Source of the DNA: Cherax quadricarinatus
Lineage: Eukaryota; Arthropoda; Malacostraca; Decapoda; Parastacidae
NCBI RefSeq assembly: GCF_038502225.1
Contig: NW_027195367.1
Coordinates: forward strand, 124,001-188,000
Direction of reading: 5' to 3'
Length of the DNA: 64,000 nucleotides
Below, piece by piece: positions 24,919 through 36,330 of the stretch. A model generated the notes under the pieces. That model saw nothing but the letters and a program-made list of their open reading frames with translations, made no database searches and had not been told where the DNA came from. The position numbers and the translations under genes are program-made. Within the stretch, counting starts at the first letter, position 1, and every line of letters begins with the position of its first letter.

Positions 24919-24954
<36 letters not shown>

Positions 24955-25364
24955 TGCACCTCTCCTTCCGACAGTATTTAAGTCTCCGCACTGTCGCTTG
25001 ATCTTCAGATAGTTCCTGACTATGGAACTGAACTTCTCCAGGCCGAGGGACTGACAACCTCAAATTCTACGACTACAAGGGTGATGGACTGATTACATCG
25101 TCTTCACATCTCTACTGTTCCTGCCTATTTTCTGTATTCGACTGAAGAAGCCTACTGTGTAGGCGAAACGTTTCGGAATAAAGTTGTCTAACTGTTGCAT
25201 ATGTGTCTTACCTAACAACCTGTCGGTATTGTATACCATTTTGATGTTCATCTTGTCAGACACTGCAACACATGGCATCTTGGTACAGAAAACTCCTTGG
25301 ACAAGCTTTTCAAGTGAGAAGTGTTGGATCTGAGAGGAACATGACCTTTCAGTGGTTACATTCT

Positions 25365-25399
<35 letters not shown>

Positions 25400-25809
25400 T
25401 GCACCTCTCCTTCCGACAGTATTTAAGTCTCCGCACTGTCGCTTGATCTTCAGATAGTTCCTGACTATGGAACTGAACTTCTCCAGGCCGAGGGACTGAC
25501 AACCTCAAATTCTACGACTACAAGGGTGATGGACTGATTACATCGTCTTCACATCTCTACTGTTCCTGCCTATTTTCTGTATTCGACTGAAGAAGCCTAC
25601 TGTGTAGGCGAAACGTTTCGGAATAAAGTTGTCTAACTGTTGCATATGTGTCTTACCTAACAACCTGTCGGTATTGTATACCATTTTGATGTTCATCTTG
25701 TCAGACACTGCAACACATGGCATCTTGGTACAGAAAACTCCTTGGACAAGCTTTTCAAGTGAGAAGTGTTGGATCTGAGAGGAACATGACCTTTCAGTGG
25801 TTACATACT

Positions 25810-25845
<36 letters not shown>

Positions 25846-26255
25846 TGCACCTCTCCTTCCGACAGTATTTAAGTCTCCGCACTGTCGCTTGATCTTCAGA
25901 TAGTTCCTGACTATGGAACTGAACTTCTCCAGGCCGAGGGACTGACAACCTCAAATTCTACGACTACAAGGGTGATGGACTGATTACATCGTCTTCACAT
26001 CTCTACTGTTCCTGCCTATTTTCTGTATTCGACTGAAGAAGCCTACTGTGTAGGCGAAACGTTTCGGAATAAAGTTGTCTAACTGTTGCATATGTGTCTT
26101 ACCTAACAACCTGTCGGTATTGTATACCATTTTGATGTTCATCTTGTCAGACACTGCAACACATGGCATCTTGGTACAGAAAACTCCTTGGACAAGCTTT
26201 TCAAGTGAGAAGTGTTGGATCTGAGAGGAACATGACCTTTCAGTGGTTACATTCT

Positions 26256-26290
<35 letters not shown>

Positions 26291-26698
26291 TGCACCTCTC
26301 CTTCCGACAGTATTTAAGTCTCCGCACTGTCGCTTGATCTTCAGATAGTTCCTGACTATGGAACTGAACTTCTCCAGGCCGAGGGACTGACAACCTCAAA
26401 TTCTACGACTACAAGGGTGATGGACTGATTACATCGTCTTCACATCTCTACTGTTCCTGCCTATTTTCTGTATTCGACTGAAGAAGCCTACTGTGTAGGC
26501 GAAACGTTTCGGAATAAAGTTGTCTAACTGTTGCATATGTGTCTTACCTAACAACCTGTCGGTATTGTATACCATTTTGATGTTCATCTTGTCAGACACT
26601 GCAACACATGGCATCTTGGTACAGAAAACTCCTTGGACAAGCTTTTCAAGTGAGAAGTGTTGGATCTGAGAGGAACATGACCTTTCAGTGGTTACATT

Positions 26699-26734
<36 letters not shown>

Positions 26735-27144
26735 TGCACCTCTCCTTCCGACAGTATTTAAGTCTCCGCACTGTCGCTTGATCTTCAGATAGTTCCTGAC
26801 TATGGAACTGAACTTCTCCAGGCCGAGGGACTGACAACCTCAAATTCTACGACTACAAGGGTGATGGACTGATTACATCGTCTTCACATCTCTACTGTTC
26901 CTGCCTATTTTCTGTATTCGACTGAAGAAGCCTACTGTGTAGGCGAAACGTTTCGGAATAAAGTTGTCTAACTGTTGCATATGTGTCTTACCTAACAACC
27001 TGTCGGTATTGTATACCATTTTGATGTTCATCTTGTCAGACACTGCAACACATGGCATCTTGGTACAGAAAACTCCTTGGACAAGCTTTTCAAGTGAGAA
27101 GTGTTGGATCTGAGAGGAACATGACCTTTCAGTGGTTACATTCT

Positions 27145-27182
<38 letters not shown>

Positions 27183-27594
27183 TGCACCTCTCCTTCCGAC
27201 AGTATTTAAGTCTCCGCACTGTCGCTTGATCTTCAGATAGTTCCTGACTATGGAACTGAACTTCTCCAGGCCGAGGGACTGACAACCTCAAATTCTACGA
27301 CTACAAGGGTGATGGACTGATTACATCGTCTTCACATCTCTACTGTTCCTGCCTATTTTCTGTATTCGACTGAAGAAGCCTACTGTGTAGGCGAAACGTT
27401 TCGGAATAAAGTTGTCTAACTGTTGCATATGTGTCTTACCTAACAACCTGTCGGTATTGTATACCATTTTGATGTTCATCTTGTCAGACACTGCAACACA
27501 TGGCATCTTGGTACAGAAAACTCCTTGGACAAGCTTTTCAAGTGAGAAGTGTTGGATCTGAGAGGAACATGACCTTTCAGTGGTTACATTCACT

Positions 27595-27626
<32 letters not shown>

Positions 27627-28036
27627 TGCACCTCTCCTTCCGACAGTATTTAAGTCTCCGCACTGTCGCTTGATCTTCAGATAGTTCCTGACTATGGAAC
27701 TGAACTTCTCCAGGCCGAGGGACTGACAACCTCAAATTCTACGACTACAAGGGTGATGGACTGATTACATCGTCTTCACATCTCTACTGTTCCTGCCTAT
27801 TTTCTGTATTCGACTGAAGAAGCCTACTGTGTAGGCGAAACGTTTCGGAATAAAGTTGTCTAACTGTTGCATATGTGTCTTACCTAACAACCTGTCGGTA
27901 TTGTATACCATTTTGATGTTCATCTTGTCAGACACTGCAACACATGGCATCTTGGTACAGAAAACTCCTTGGACAAGCTTTTCAAGTGAGAAGTGTTGGA
28001 TCTGAGAGGAACATGACCTTTCAGTGGTTACATTCT

Positions 28037-28072
<36 letters not shown>

Positions 28073-28482
28073 TGCACCTCTCCTTCCGACAGTATTTAAG
28101 TCTCCGCACTGTCGCTTGATCTTCAGATAGTTCCTGACTATGGAACTGAACTTCTCCAGGCCGAGGGACTGACAACCTCAAATTCTACGACTACAAGGGT
28201 GATGGACTGATTACATCGTCTTCACATCTCTACTGTTCCTGCCTATTTTCTGTATTCGACTGAAGAAGCCTACTGTGTAGGCGAAACGTTTCGGAATAAA
28301 GTTGTCTAACTGTTGCATATGTGTCTTACCTAACAACCTGTCGGTATTGTATACCATTTTGATGTTCATCTTGTCAGACACTGCAACACATGGCATCTTG
28401 GTACAGAAAACTCCTTGGACAAGCTTTTCAAGTGAGAAGTGTTGGATCTGAGAGGAACATGACCTTTCAGTGGTTACATTCT

Positions 28483-28523
<41 letters not shown>

Positions 28524-28935
28524 TGCACCTCTCCTTCCGACAGTATTTAAGTCTCCGCACTGTCGCTTGATCTTCAGATAGTTCCTGACTATGGAACTGA
28601 ACTTCTCCAGGCCGAGGGACTGACAACCTCAAATTCTACGACTACAAGGGTGATGGACTGATTACATCGTCTTCACATCTCTACTGTTCCTGCCTATTTT
28701 CTGTATTCGACTGAAGAAGCCTACTGTGTAGGCGAAACGTTTCGGAATAAAGTTGTCTAACTGTTGCATATGTGTCTTACCTAACAACCTGTCGGTATTG
28801 TATACCATTTTGATGTTCATCTTGTCAGACACTGCAACACATGGCATCTTGGTACAGAAAACTCCTTGGACAAGCTTTTCAAGTGAGAAGTGTTGGATCT
28901 GAGAGGAACATGACCTTTCAGTGGTTACATTCTCT

Positions 28936-28974
<39 letters not shown>

Positions 28975-29842
28975 TGCACCTCTCCTTCCGACAGTATTTA
29001 AGTCTCCGCACTGTCGCTTGATCTTCAGATAGTTCCTGACTATGGAACTGAACTTCTCCAGGCCGAGGGACTGACAACCTCAAATTCTACGACTACAAGG
29101 GTGATGGACTGATTACATCGTCTTCACATCTCTACTGTTCCTGCCTATTTTCTGTATTCGACTGAAGAAGCCTACTGTGTAGGCGAAACGTTTCGGAATA
29201 AAGTTGTCTAACTGTTGCATATGTGTCTTACCTAACAACCTGTCGGTATTGTATACCATTTTGATGTTCATCTTGTCAGACACTGCAACACATGGCATCT
29301 TGGTACAGAAAACTCCTTGGACAAGCTTTTCAAGTGAGAAGTGTTGGATCTGAGAGGAACATGACCTTTCAGTGGTTACATTCTCCTACTACTACTACTA
29401 AACTACTACTACTACTACTATTACTACTACTCTGCACCTCTCCTTCCGACAGTATTTAAGTCTCCGCACTGTCGCTTGATCTTCAGATAGTTCCTGACTA
29501 TGGAACTGAACTTCTCCAGGCCGAGGGACTGACAACCTCAAATTCTACGACTACAAGGGTGATGGACTGATTACATCGTCTTCACATCTCTACTGTTCCT
29601 GCCTATTTTCTGTATTCGACTGAAGAAGCCTACTGTGTAGGCGAAACGTTTCGGAATAAAGTTGTCTAACTGTTGCATATGTGTCTTACCTAACAACCTG
29701 TCGGTATTGTATACCATTTTGATGTTCATCTTGTCAGACACTGCAACACATGGCATCTTGGTACAGAAAACTCCTTGGACAAGCTTTTCAAGTGAGAAGT
29801 GTTGGATCTGAGAGGAACATGACCTTTCAGTGGTTACATTCT

Positions 29843-29874
<32 letters not shown>

Positions 29875-30284
29875 TGCACCTCTCCTTCCGACAGTATTTA
29901 AGTCTCCGCACTGTCGCTTGATCTTCAGATAGTTCCTGACTATGGAACTGAACTTCTCCAGGCCGAGGGACTGACAACCTCAAATTCTACGACTACAAGG
30001 GTGATGGACTGATTACATCGTCTTCACATCTCTACTGTTCCTGCCTATTTTCTGTATTCGACTGAAGAAGCCTACTGTGTAGGCGAAACGTTTCGGAATA
30101 AAGTTGTCTAACTGTTGCATATGTGTCTTACCTAACAACCTGTCGGTATTGTATACCATTTTGATGTTCATCTTGTCAGACACTGCAACACATGGCATCT
30201 TGGTACAGAAAACTCCTTGGACAAGCTTTTCAAGTGAGAAGTGTTGGATCTGAGAGGAACATGACCTTTCAGTGGTTACATTCT

Positions 30285-30319
<35 letters not shown>

Positions 30320-30727
30320 TGCACCTCTCCTTCCGACAGTATTTAAGTCTCCGCACTGTCGCTTGATCTTCAGATAGTTCCTGACTATGGAACTGAACTT
30401 CTCCAGGCCGAGGGACTGACAACCTCAAATTCTACGACTACAAGGGTGATGGACTGATTACATCGTCTTCACATCTCTACTGTTCCTGCCTATTTTCTGT
30501 ATTCGACTGAAGAAGCCTACTGTGTAGGCGAAACGTTTCGGAATAAAGTTGTCTAACTGTTGCATATGTGTCTTACCTAACAACCTGTCGGTATTGTATA
30601 CCATTTTGATGTTCATCTTGTCAGACACTGCAACACATGGCATCTTGGTACAGAAAACTCCTTGGACAAGCTTTTCAAGTGAGAAGTGTTGGATCTGAGA
30701 GGAACATGACCTTTCAGTGGTTACATT

Positions 30728-30763
<36 letters not shown>

Positions 30764-31180
30764 TGCACCTCTCCTTCCGACAGTATTTAAGTCTCCGCAC
30801 TGTCGCTTGATCTTCAGATAGTTCCTGACTATGGAACTGAACTTCTCCAGGCCGAGGGACTGACAACCTCAAATTCTACGACTACAAGGGTGATGGACTG
30901 ATTACATCGTCTTCACATCTCTACTGTTCCTGCCTATTTTCTGTATTCGACTGAAGAAGCCTACTGTGTAGGCGAAACGTTTCGGAATAAAGTTGTCTAA
31001 CTGTTGCATATGTGTCTTACCTAACAACCTGTCGGTATTGTATACCATTTTGATGTTCATCTTGTCAGACACTGCAACACATGGCATCTTGGTACAGAAA
31101 ACTCCTTGGACAAGCTTTTCAAGTGAGAAGTGTTGGATCTGAGAGGAACATGACCTTTCAGTGGTTACATTCTCACTACT

Positions 31181-31212
<32 letters not shown>

Positions 31213-31622
31213 TGCACCTCTCCTTCCGACAGTATTTAAGTCTCCGCACTGTCGCTTGATCTTCAGATAGTTCCTGACTATGGAACTGAACTTCTCCAGG
31301 CCGAGGGACTGACAACCTCAAATTCTACGACTACAAGGGTGATGGACTGATTACATCGTCTTCACATCTCTACTGTTCCTGCCTATTTTCTGTATTCGAC
31401 TGAAGAAGCCTACTGTGTAGGCGAAACGTTTCGGAATAAAGTTGTCTAACTGTTGCATATGTGTCTTACCTAACAACCTGTCGGTATTGTATACCATTTT
31501 GATGTTCATCTTGTCAGACACTGCAACACATGGCATCTTGGTACAGAAAACTCCTTGGACAAGCTTTTCAAGTGAGAAGTGTTGGATCTGAGAGGAACAT
31601 GACCTTTCAGTGGTTACATTCT

Positions 31623-31669
<47 letters not shown>

Positions 31670-32079
31670 TGCACCTCTCCTTCCGACAGTATTTAAGTCT
31701 CCGCACTGTCGCTTGATCTTCAGATAGTTCCTGACTATGGAACTGAACTTCTCCAGGCCGAGGGACTGACAACCTCAAATTCTACGACTACAAGGGTGAT
31801 GGACTGATTACATCGTCTTCACATCTCTACTGTTCCTGCCTATTTTCTGTATTCGACTGAAGAAGCCTACTGTGTAGGCGAAACGTTTCGGAATAAAGTT
31901 GTCTAACTGTTGCATATGTGTCTTACCTAACAACCTGTCGGTATTGTATACCATTTTGATGTTCATCTTGTCAGACACTGCAACACATGGCATCTTGGTA
32001 CAGAAAACTCCTTGGACAAGCTTTTCAAGTGAGAAGTGTTGGATCTGAGAGGAACATGACCTTTCAGTGGTTACATTCT

Positions 32080-32117
<38 letters not shown>

Positions 32118-32527
32118 TGCACCTCTCCTTCCGACAGTATTTAAGTCTCCGCACTGTCGCTTGATCTTCAGATAGTTCCTGACTATGGAACTGAACTTCT
32201 CCAGGCCGAGGGACTGACAACCTCAAATTCTACGACTACAAGGGTGATGGACTGATTACATCGTCTTCACATCTCTACTGTTCCTGCCTATTTTCTGTAT
32301 TCGACTGAAGAAGCCTACTGTGTAGGCGAAACGTTTCGGAATAAAGTTGTCTAACTGTTGCATATGTGTCTTACCTAACAACCTGTCGGTATTGTATACC
32401 ATTTTGATGTTCATCTTGTCAGACACTGCAACACATGGCATCTTGGTACAGAAAACTCCTTGGACAAGCTTTTCAAGTGAGAAGTGTTGGATCTGAGAGG
32501 AACATGACCTTTCAGTGGTTACATTCT

Positions 32528-32562
<35 letters not shown>

Positions 32563-32972
32563 TGCACCTCTCCTTCCGACAGTATTTAAGTCTCCGCACT
32601 GTCGCTTGATCTTCAGATAGTTCCTGACTATGGAACTGAACTTCTCCAGGCCGAGGGACTGACAACCTCAAATTCTACGACTACAAGGGTGATGGACTGA
32701 TTACATCGTCTTCACATCTCTACTGTTCCTGCCTATTTTCTGTATTCGACTGAAGAAGCCTACTGTGTAGGCGAAACGTTTCGGAATAAAGTTGTCTAAC
32801 TGTTGCATATGTGTCTTACCTAACAACCTGTCGGTATTGTATACCATTTTGATGTTCATCTTGTCAGACACTGCAACACATGGCATCTTGGTACAGAAAA
32901 CTCCTTGGACAAGCTTTTCAAGTGAGAAGTGTTGGATCTGAGAGGAACATGACCTTTCAGTGGTTACATTCT

Positions 32973-33007
<35 letters not shown>

Positions 33008-33417
33008 TGCACCTCTCCTTCCGACAGTATTTAAGTCTCCGCACTGTCGCTTGATCTTCAGATAGTTCCTGACTATGGAACTGAACTTCTCCAGGCCGAG
33101 GGACTGACAACCTCAAATTCTACGACTACAAGGGTGATGGACTGATTACATCGTCTTCACATCTCTACTGTTCCTGCCTATTTTCTGTATTCGACTGAAG
33201 AAGCCTACTGTGTAGGCGAAACGTTTCGGAATAAAGTTGTCTAACTGTTGCATATGTGTCTTACCTAACAACCTGTCGGTATTGTATACCATTTTGATGT
33301 TCATCTTGTCAGACACTGCAACACATGGCATCTTGGTACAGAAAACTCCTTGGACAAGCTTTTCAAGTGAGAAGTGTTGGATCTGAGAGGAACATGACCT
33401 TTCAGTGGTTACATTCT

Positions 33418-33452
<35 letters not shown>

Positions 33453-33487
33453 TGCACCTCTCCTTCCGACAGTATTTAAGTCTCCGC
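24325..33487. repeat. Tandem array, about 445-bp unit, ~20.6 copies
   Basis: Measured from a fixed anchor (CTGAAGA) the 20 copies begin at 24698, 25142, 25587, 26033, 26478, 26922, 27370, 27814, 28260, 28711, 29162, 29620, 30062, 30507, 30951, 31400, 31857, 32305, 32750 and 33195. Spacings are 442-458 bp, and the variation I could see comes from an internal (CTA)n microsatellite of roughly 9-15 repeats. Outside that microsatellite the copies I compared look essentially identical. The unit also holds a TATTTAAG box, a hammerhead-like motif, and an AATAAAG sequence just after it. The array stops in mid-unit at 33487, after TCTCCGC. It is not a protein gene array. Confidence 0.97.
25099..25170 (+). 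ncRNA. Hammerhead-ribozyme-like motif (one of 20 in the array)
   Basis: Representative of 20 copies whose CTGAAGA cores begin at the anchor positions given for the array. Read 5' to 3': CGTC (25099-25102), a ~39-nt segment, CTGAAGA (25142-25148), one extra A, a perfect 6-bp stem II GCCTAC-TGT-GTAGGC (25150-25164), then GAAACG (25165-25170). This matches the hammerhead core CUGANGA...GAAA. ACG of GAAACG can pair with CGT of CGTC to make a 3-bp stem III, which would put the predicted cleavage after C25102. Stem I is weak here (UC and AU pairs with internal mismatches). An extra A at this position is known from one viroid hammerhead. Activity is not shown. Confidence 0.6.
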
Positions 33488-33770
33488 CAGCCACCAAATT
33501 CCCAGCCGCCAAATCATATTCAAGTTTCTCGCCACCTGCGAGTCCCTACTACCCTCCCACCGACCCCCGCAACTGGCAGCCAGCCCTCCCACCACTCAGT
33601 GTGGTGAGTGTTTTGTTTGTTCATTATTTGCTATTAAACTACAGTATAAATAATGTAAACACATTCATGACTGCATATTGGAATGGCTATTAGGACAGGT
33701 ATTAGACGATGACATCATGTGTTTACTCTTGAACACTGCAAAGAATTAAACATTTGTGCTACTGCTAATA

Positions 33771-33776
33771 ATAACA

Positions 33777-33869
<93 letters not shown>
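33771..33869. repeat. (AAT)n microsatellite
   Basis: About 33 trinucleotides in the left arm of the inverted repeat. Its counterpart in the right arm is (ATT)n at 35019-35097. Confidence 0.95.
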
Positions 33870-33873
<4 letters not shown>

Positions 33874-34027
33874 CGATATAATTGAAAAAGGAAGTTGTAC
33901 AAAAATACGAGGGAGTGGTTGACACATCGTCAGTGTGACTTTGTTTATGCTGGAGTGAACATTAGTCTCCCTGCTCTTCCAAACATTTCACAATAATTCA
34001 TTGTGTTTGGTGCTTGTAGACTGAGTG

Positions 34028-34763
34028 AGACTGGAGTGGTAGAGGCAGTGGTTGAGGCAGCGATTGAGGCAGTGGTTGAGGCAGCTGTTGAGGCAGTGGG
34101 TGAGGCAGCTGTTGAGGCTGCTGTTGAGGCTGCTGTTGAGGCAGTGGTTGAGGCAGTGGTTGAGGCAGCTGCTGAGGCAGTGGTTGAGGCAGCTGCTGAG
34201 GCAGTGGTTGAGGCAGCTGTTGAGGCAGCGATTGAGGCAGTGGGTGAGGCAGCTGTTGAGGCTGCTGTTGAGGCAGCAATTGAGGCAGTGGTTGAGGCAG
34301 CTGTTGAGGCAGTGATTGAGGCAGTGGTTGAGGCAGCGGTTGAGGCAGTGGTTGAGGCAGCTGCTGAGGCAGTGGTTGAGGCAGCTGTTGAGGCAGCAAT
34401 TGAGGCAGTGGGTGAGGCAGCTGTTGAGGCAGCGATTGATGCAGTGGGTGAGGCAGCTGTTGAGGCAGTGGGTGAGGCAGCTGTTGAGGCTGCTGTTGAG
34501 GCAGCAATTGAGGCAGTGGTTGAGGCAGCTGCTGAGGCAGTGATTGAGGCAGTGGTTGAGGCAGCTGTTGAGGCAGCGATTGAGGCAGTGGGTGAGGCAG
34601 CTGTTGAGGCAGCGATTGAGGCAGTGGTTGAGGCAGCTGTTGAGACAGCGACTGAGGCAGTGGGTGAGGCAGCAGTTGAGGCAGCTGTTGAGGCAGCGAT
34701 TGAGGCAGTGGTTGAGGCAGCGGTTGAGGCAGCGGTTGAGGCAGCGGTTGAGGCAGTGGTATT
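34028..34763. repeat. 12-bp minisatellite, ~60 copies
   Basis: Unit GAGGCAGTGGTT with variants such as GAGGCAGCTGTT, GAGGCAGCGATT and GAGGCTGCTGTT. Because the unit length is a multiple of three and contains few stops, several frames on both strands stay open for up to 267 codons ([20 protein letters not shown] types). No other evidence supports a protein. Confidence 0.93.
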
Positions 34764-35016
34764 TAATAACATACATGTTATTAATAATAATAATAGATGT
34801 TATTAATAATAATAATAATACATGTTATTAATAATATGTACTATTATTATTTATAACATATATGTTATTAAATGCCACTGCCTCAACTGCTGAATTATTG
34901 TGAAATGTTTGGAAGAGCAGGGAGACTAATGTTCACTCCAGCATAAACAAAGTCACACTGACGATGTGTCAACCACTTCCTCGTATTTTTGTACAACTTC
35001 CTTCTTCAATTATATC

Positions 35017-35018
<2 letters not shown>

Positions 35019-35087
<69 letters not shown>

Positions 35088-35097
35088 GTTATTATTA
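35019..35097. repeat. (ATT)n microsatellite
   Basis: Right-arm counterpart of the (AAT)n at 33771-33869, inside the inverted repeat. Confidence 0.95.
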
Positions 35098-35261
35098 GCA
35101 GTAGCAGAAATGTTTGATTCTTTGCAGTGTTCAAGAGTAAACACATGATGTCACCATCTAATACCTGTCCGAATAGCCATTCCAATATGCAGTCATGAAT
35201 GGGTTTACATTATTTTGTACTGTAGTTTAATAGCAAATAATGAACAAACAAAACACTCACC

Positions 35262-35390
35262 ACACTGAGTGGTGGGAGGGCTGGCTGCCAGTTGTGGGGG
35301 TCGGTGGGAGGGTAGTAGGGACTCTCAGTGGTGGGAGGGCTGGCTGCCAGTTGTGGGGGTCGGTGGGAGGGTAGTAGGGACTCGCAGTGG
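35262..35390. repeat. 65-bp tandem duplication in the right arm
   Basis: The block GTGGTGGGAGGGCTGGCTGC ... GTAGTAGGGACTC occurs twice in direct orientation at about 35270-35325 and 35330-35385, while the left arm has it once (33541-33598). It therefore arose after the inverted repeat formed. Confidence 0.85.
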
Positions 35391-35544
35391 TTGAGGAAGT
35401 GGTGGAGGCAGTGGTGAAGTCTGTGGTATTTAATAACATACATGTTATTAAAGCATAACATGTATATATTTAGTACAATTTACAATGTTTTCATGTATTT
35501 TATGATTGTTCATGGTTCAACAAGTTAAGGAAGCAGTATTGTAT

Positions 35545-35646
35545 TATATATCCCTACAATATATTGGGGCACCAAACATTCACGGTTTTTCAACATTCGC
35601 GAGGCTCTTGATCCCCTAACCCTCGCGAATGTTGAGGGAGACCTGT
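35545..35646. mobile_element. Mariner/pogo-type element end fragment
   Basis: The right side reads CTCGCGAATGTTGAGGGAGA and CCTGTA. Its inverted complement, CAACATTCGCGAGG, lies at 35590-35603, giving an internal palindrome. Ends of this type (CAGGTCTCCCTC...) followed by TA are common for Tc1/mariner/pogo elements. Only a fragment is present, and an RTE-like insert abuts it. Confidence 0.5.
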
Positions 35647-35649
35647 AAT

Positions 35650-36330
35650 TATTATTATTTTTTTTTGTTTATTATCACACTGGCCGATTCCCACCAAGGC
35701 AGGGTGGCCCGAAAAAGAAAAACTTTCACCATCATTCACTCCATCACTGTCTTGCCAGAAGGGTGCTTTACACTACAGTTTTTAAACTGCAACATTAACA
35801 CCCCTCCTTCAGAGTGCAGGCACTGTACTTCCCATCTCCAGGACTCAAGTCTGGCCTGCCGGTTTCCCTGAACCCCTTCATAAATGTTACTTTGCTCACA
35901 CTCCAACAGCACGTCAAGTATTAAAAACCATTTGTCTCCATTCACTCCTATCAAACACGCTCACGCATGCCTGCTGGAAGTCCAAGCCCCTCGCACACAA
36001 AACCTCCTTTACCCCCTCCCTCCAACCTTTCCTAGGCCAACCCCTACCCCGCCTTCCTTCCACTACAGACTGATACACTCTTGAAGTCATTCTGTTTCGC
36101 TCCATTCTCTCTACATGTCCGAACCACCTCAACAACCCTTCCTCAGCCCTCTGGACAACAGTTTTGGTAATCCCGCACCTCCTCCTAACTTCCAAACTAC
36201 GAATTCTCTGCATTATATTCACACCACACATTGCCCTCAGACATGACATCTCCACTGCCTCCAGCCTTCTCCTCGCTGCAACATTCATCACCCACGCTTT
36301 ACACCCATATAAGAGCGTTGGTAAAATTAT
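35650..36330 (-). mobile_element. 5'-truncated RTE-like LINE copy
   Basis: Minus-strand frames 36363-35914 (PTLLYGCKAWVMNVAARRRL, FGHVERMERNRM, GRRGRGWPRKGWREG) and 35954-35736 (ECEQSNIYEGVQGNRQA) match ORF2 at 50180-50770 nearly residue for residue. The 3' end is ...CACACTGGCCGATTCCCACC with a TTATTATTATT tail at 35650-35680. The element is truncated near 36330, where the similarity stops in the AT-rich array. Much less decayed than the 7.2-kb and 21-kb copies. Confidence 0.92.

Larger units (their letters stand above)
33531..35390. repeat. Large inverted repeat with minisatellite core
   Basis: The left arm 33531-34000 and right arm 34891-35390 are reverse complements with few differences. 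Matching landmarks are CTGCGAGTCCCTAC (33536) against GTAGGGACTCGCAG, GGTTGACACATCGTCAGTGT against its complement at about 34960, and CACAATAATTCA (33989) against TGAATTATTGTG (34891). Each arm carries a trinucleotide run, (AAT)n on the left and (ATT)n on the right. The centre (34001-34890) has a 12-bp minisatellite and an AT-rich mini-palindrome. No protein is encoded. It could be a fold-back element or an inverted duplication; no TSD was recognised. Confidence 0.85.

Noticed and set aside
24649..33457. Repeated ~100-residue open frames on the minus strand of each 445-bp unit, starting with a Ser run
   Set aside because: The start lies in the microsatellite, length varies with repeat number, and the identity between copies only reflects recent duplication. 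I found no comparable frame in the related 428-bp family.
24325..33487. CRISPR-like array
   Set aside because: Units are ~445 bp and identical, without short repeats and unique spacers. The sequence is eukaryotic.
34003..34806. A 267-residue Val-Glu-Ala-rich open frame and similar ones in other frames
   Set aside because: Several frames on both strands are open over the same stretch because the 12-bp unit length is a multiple of three. This is a minisatellite, not a gene.
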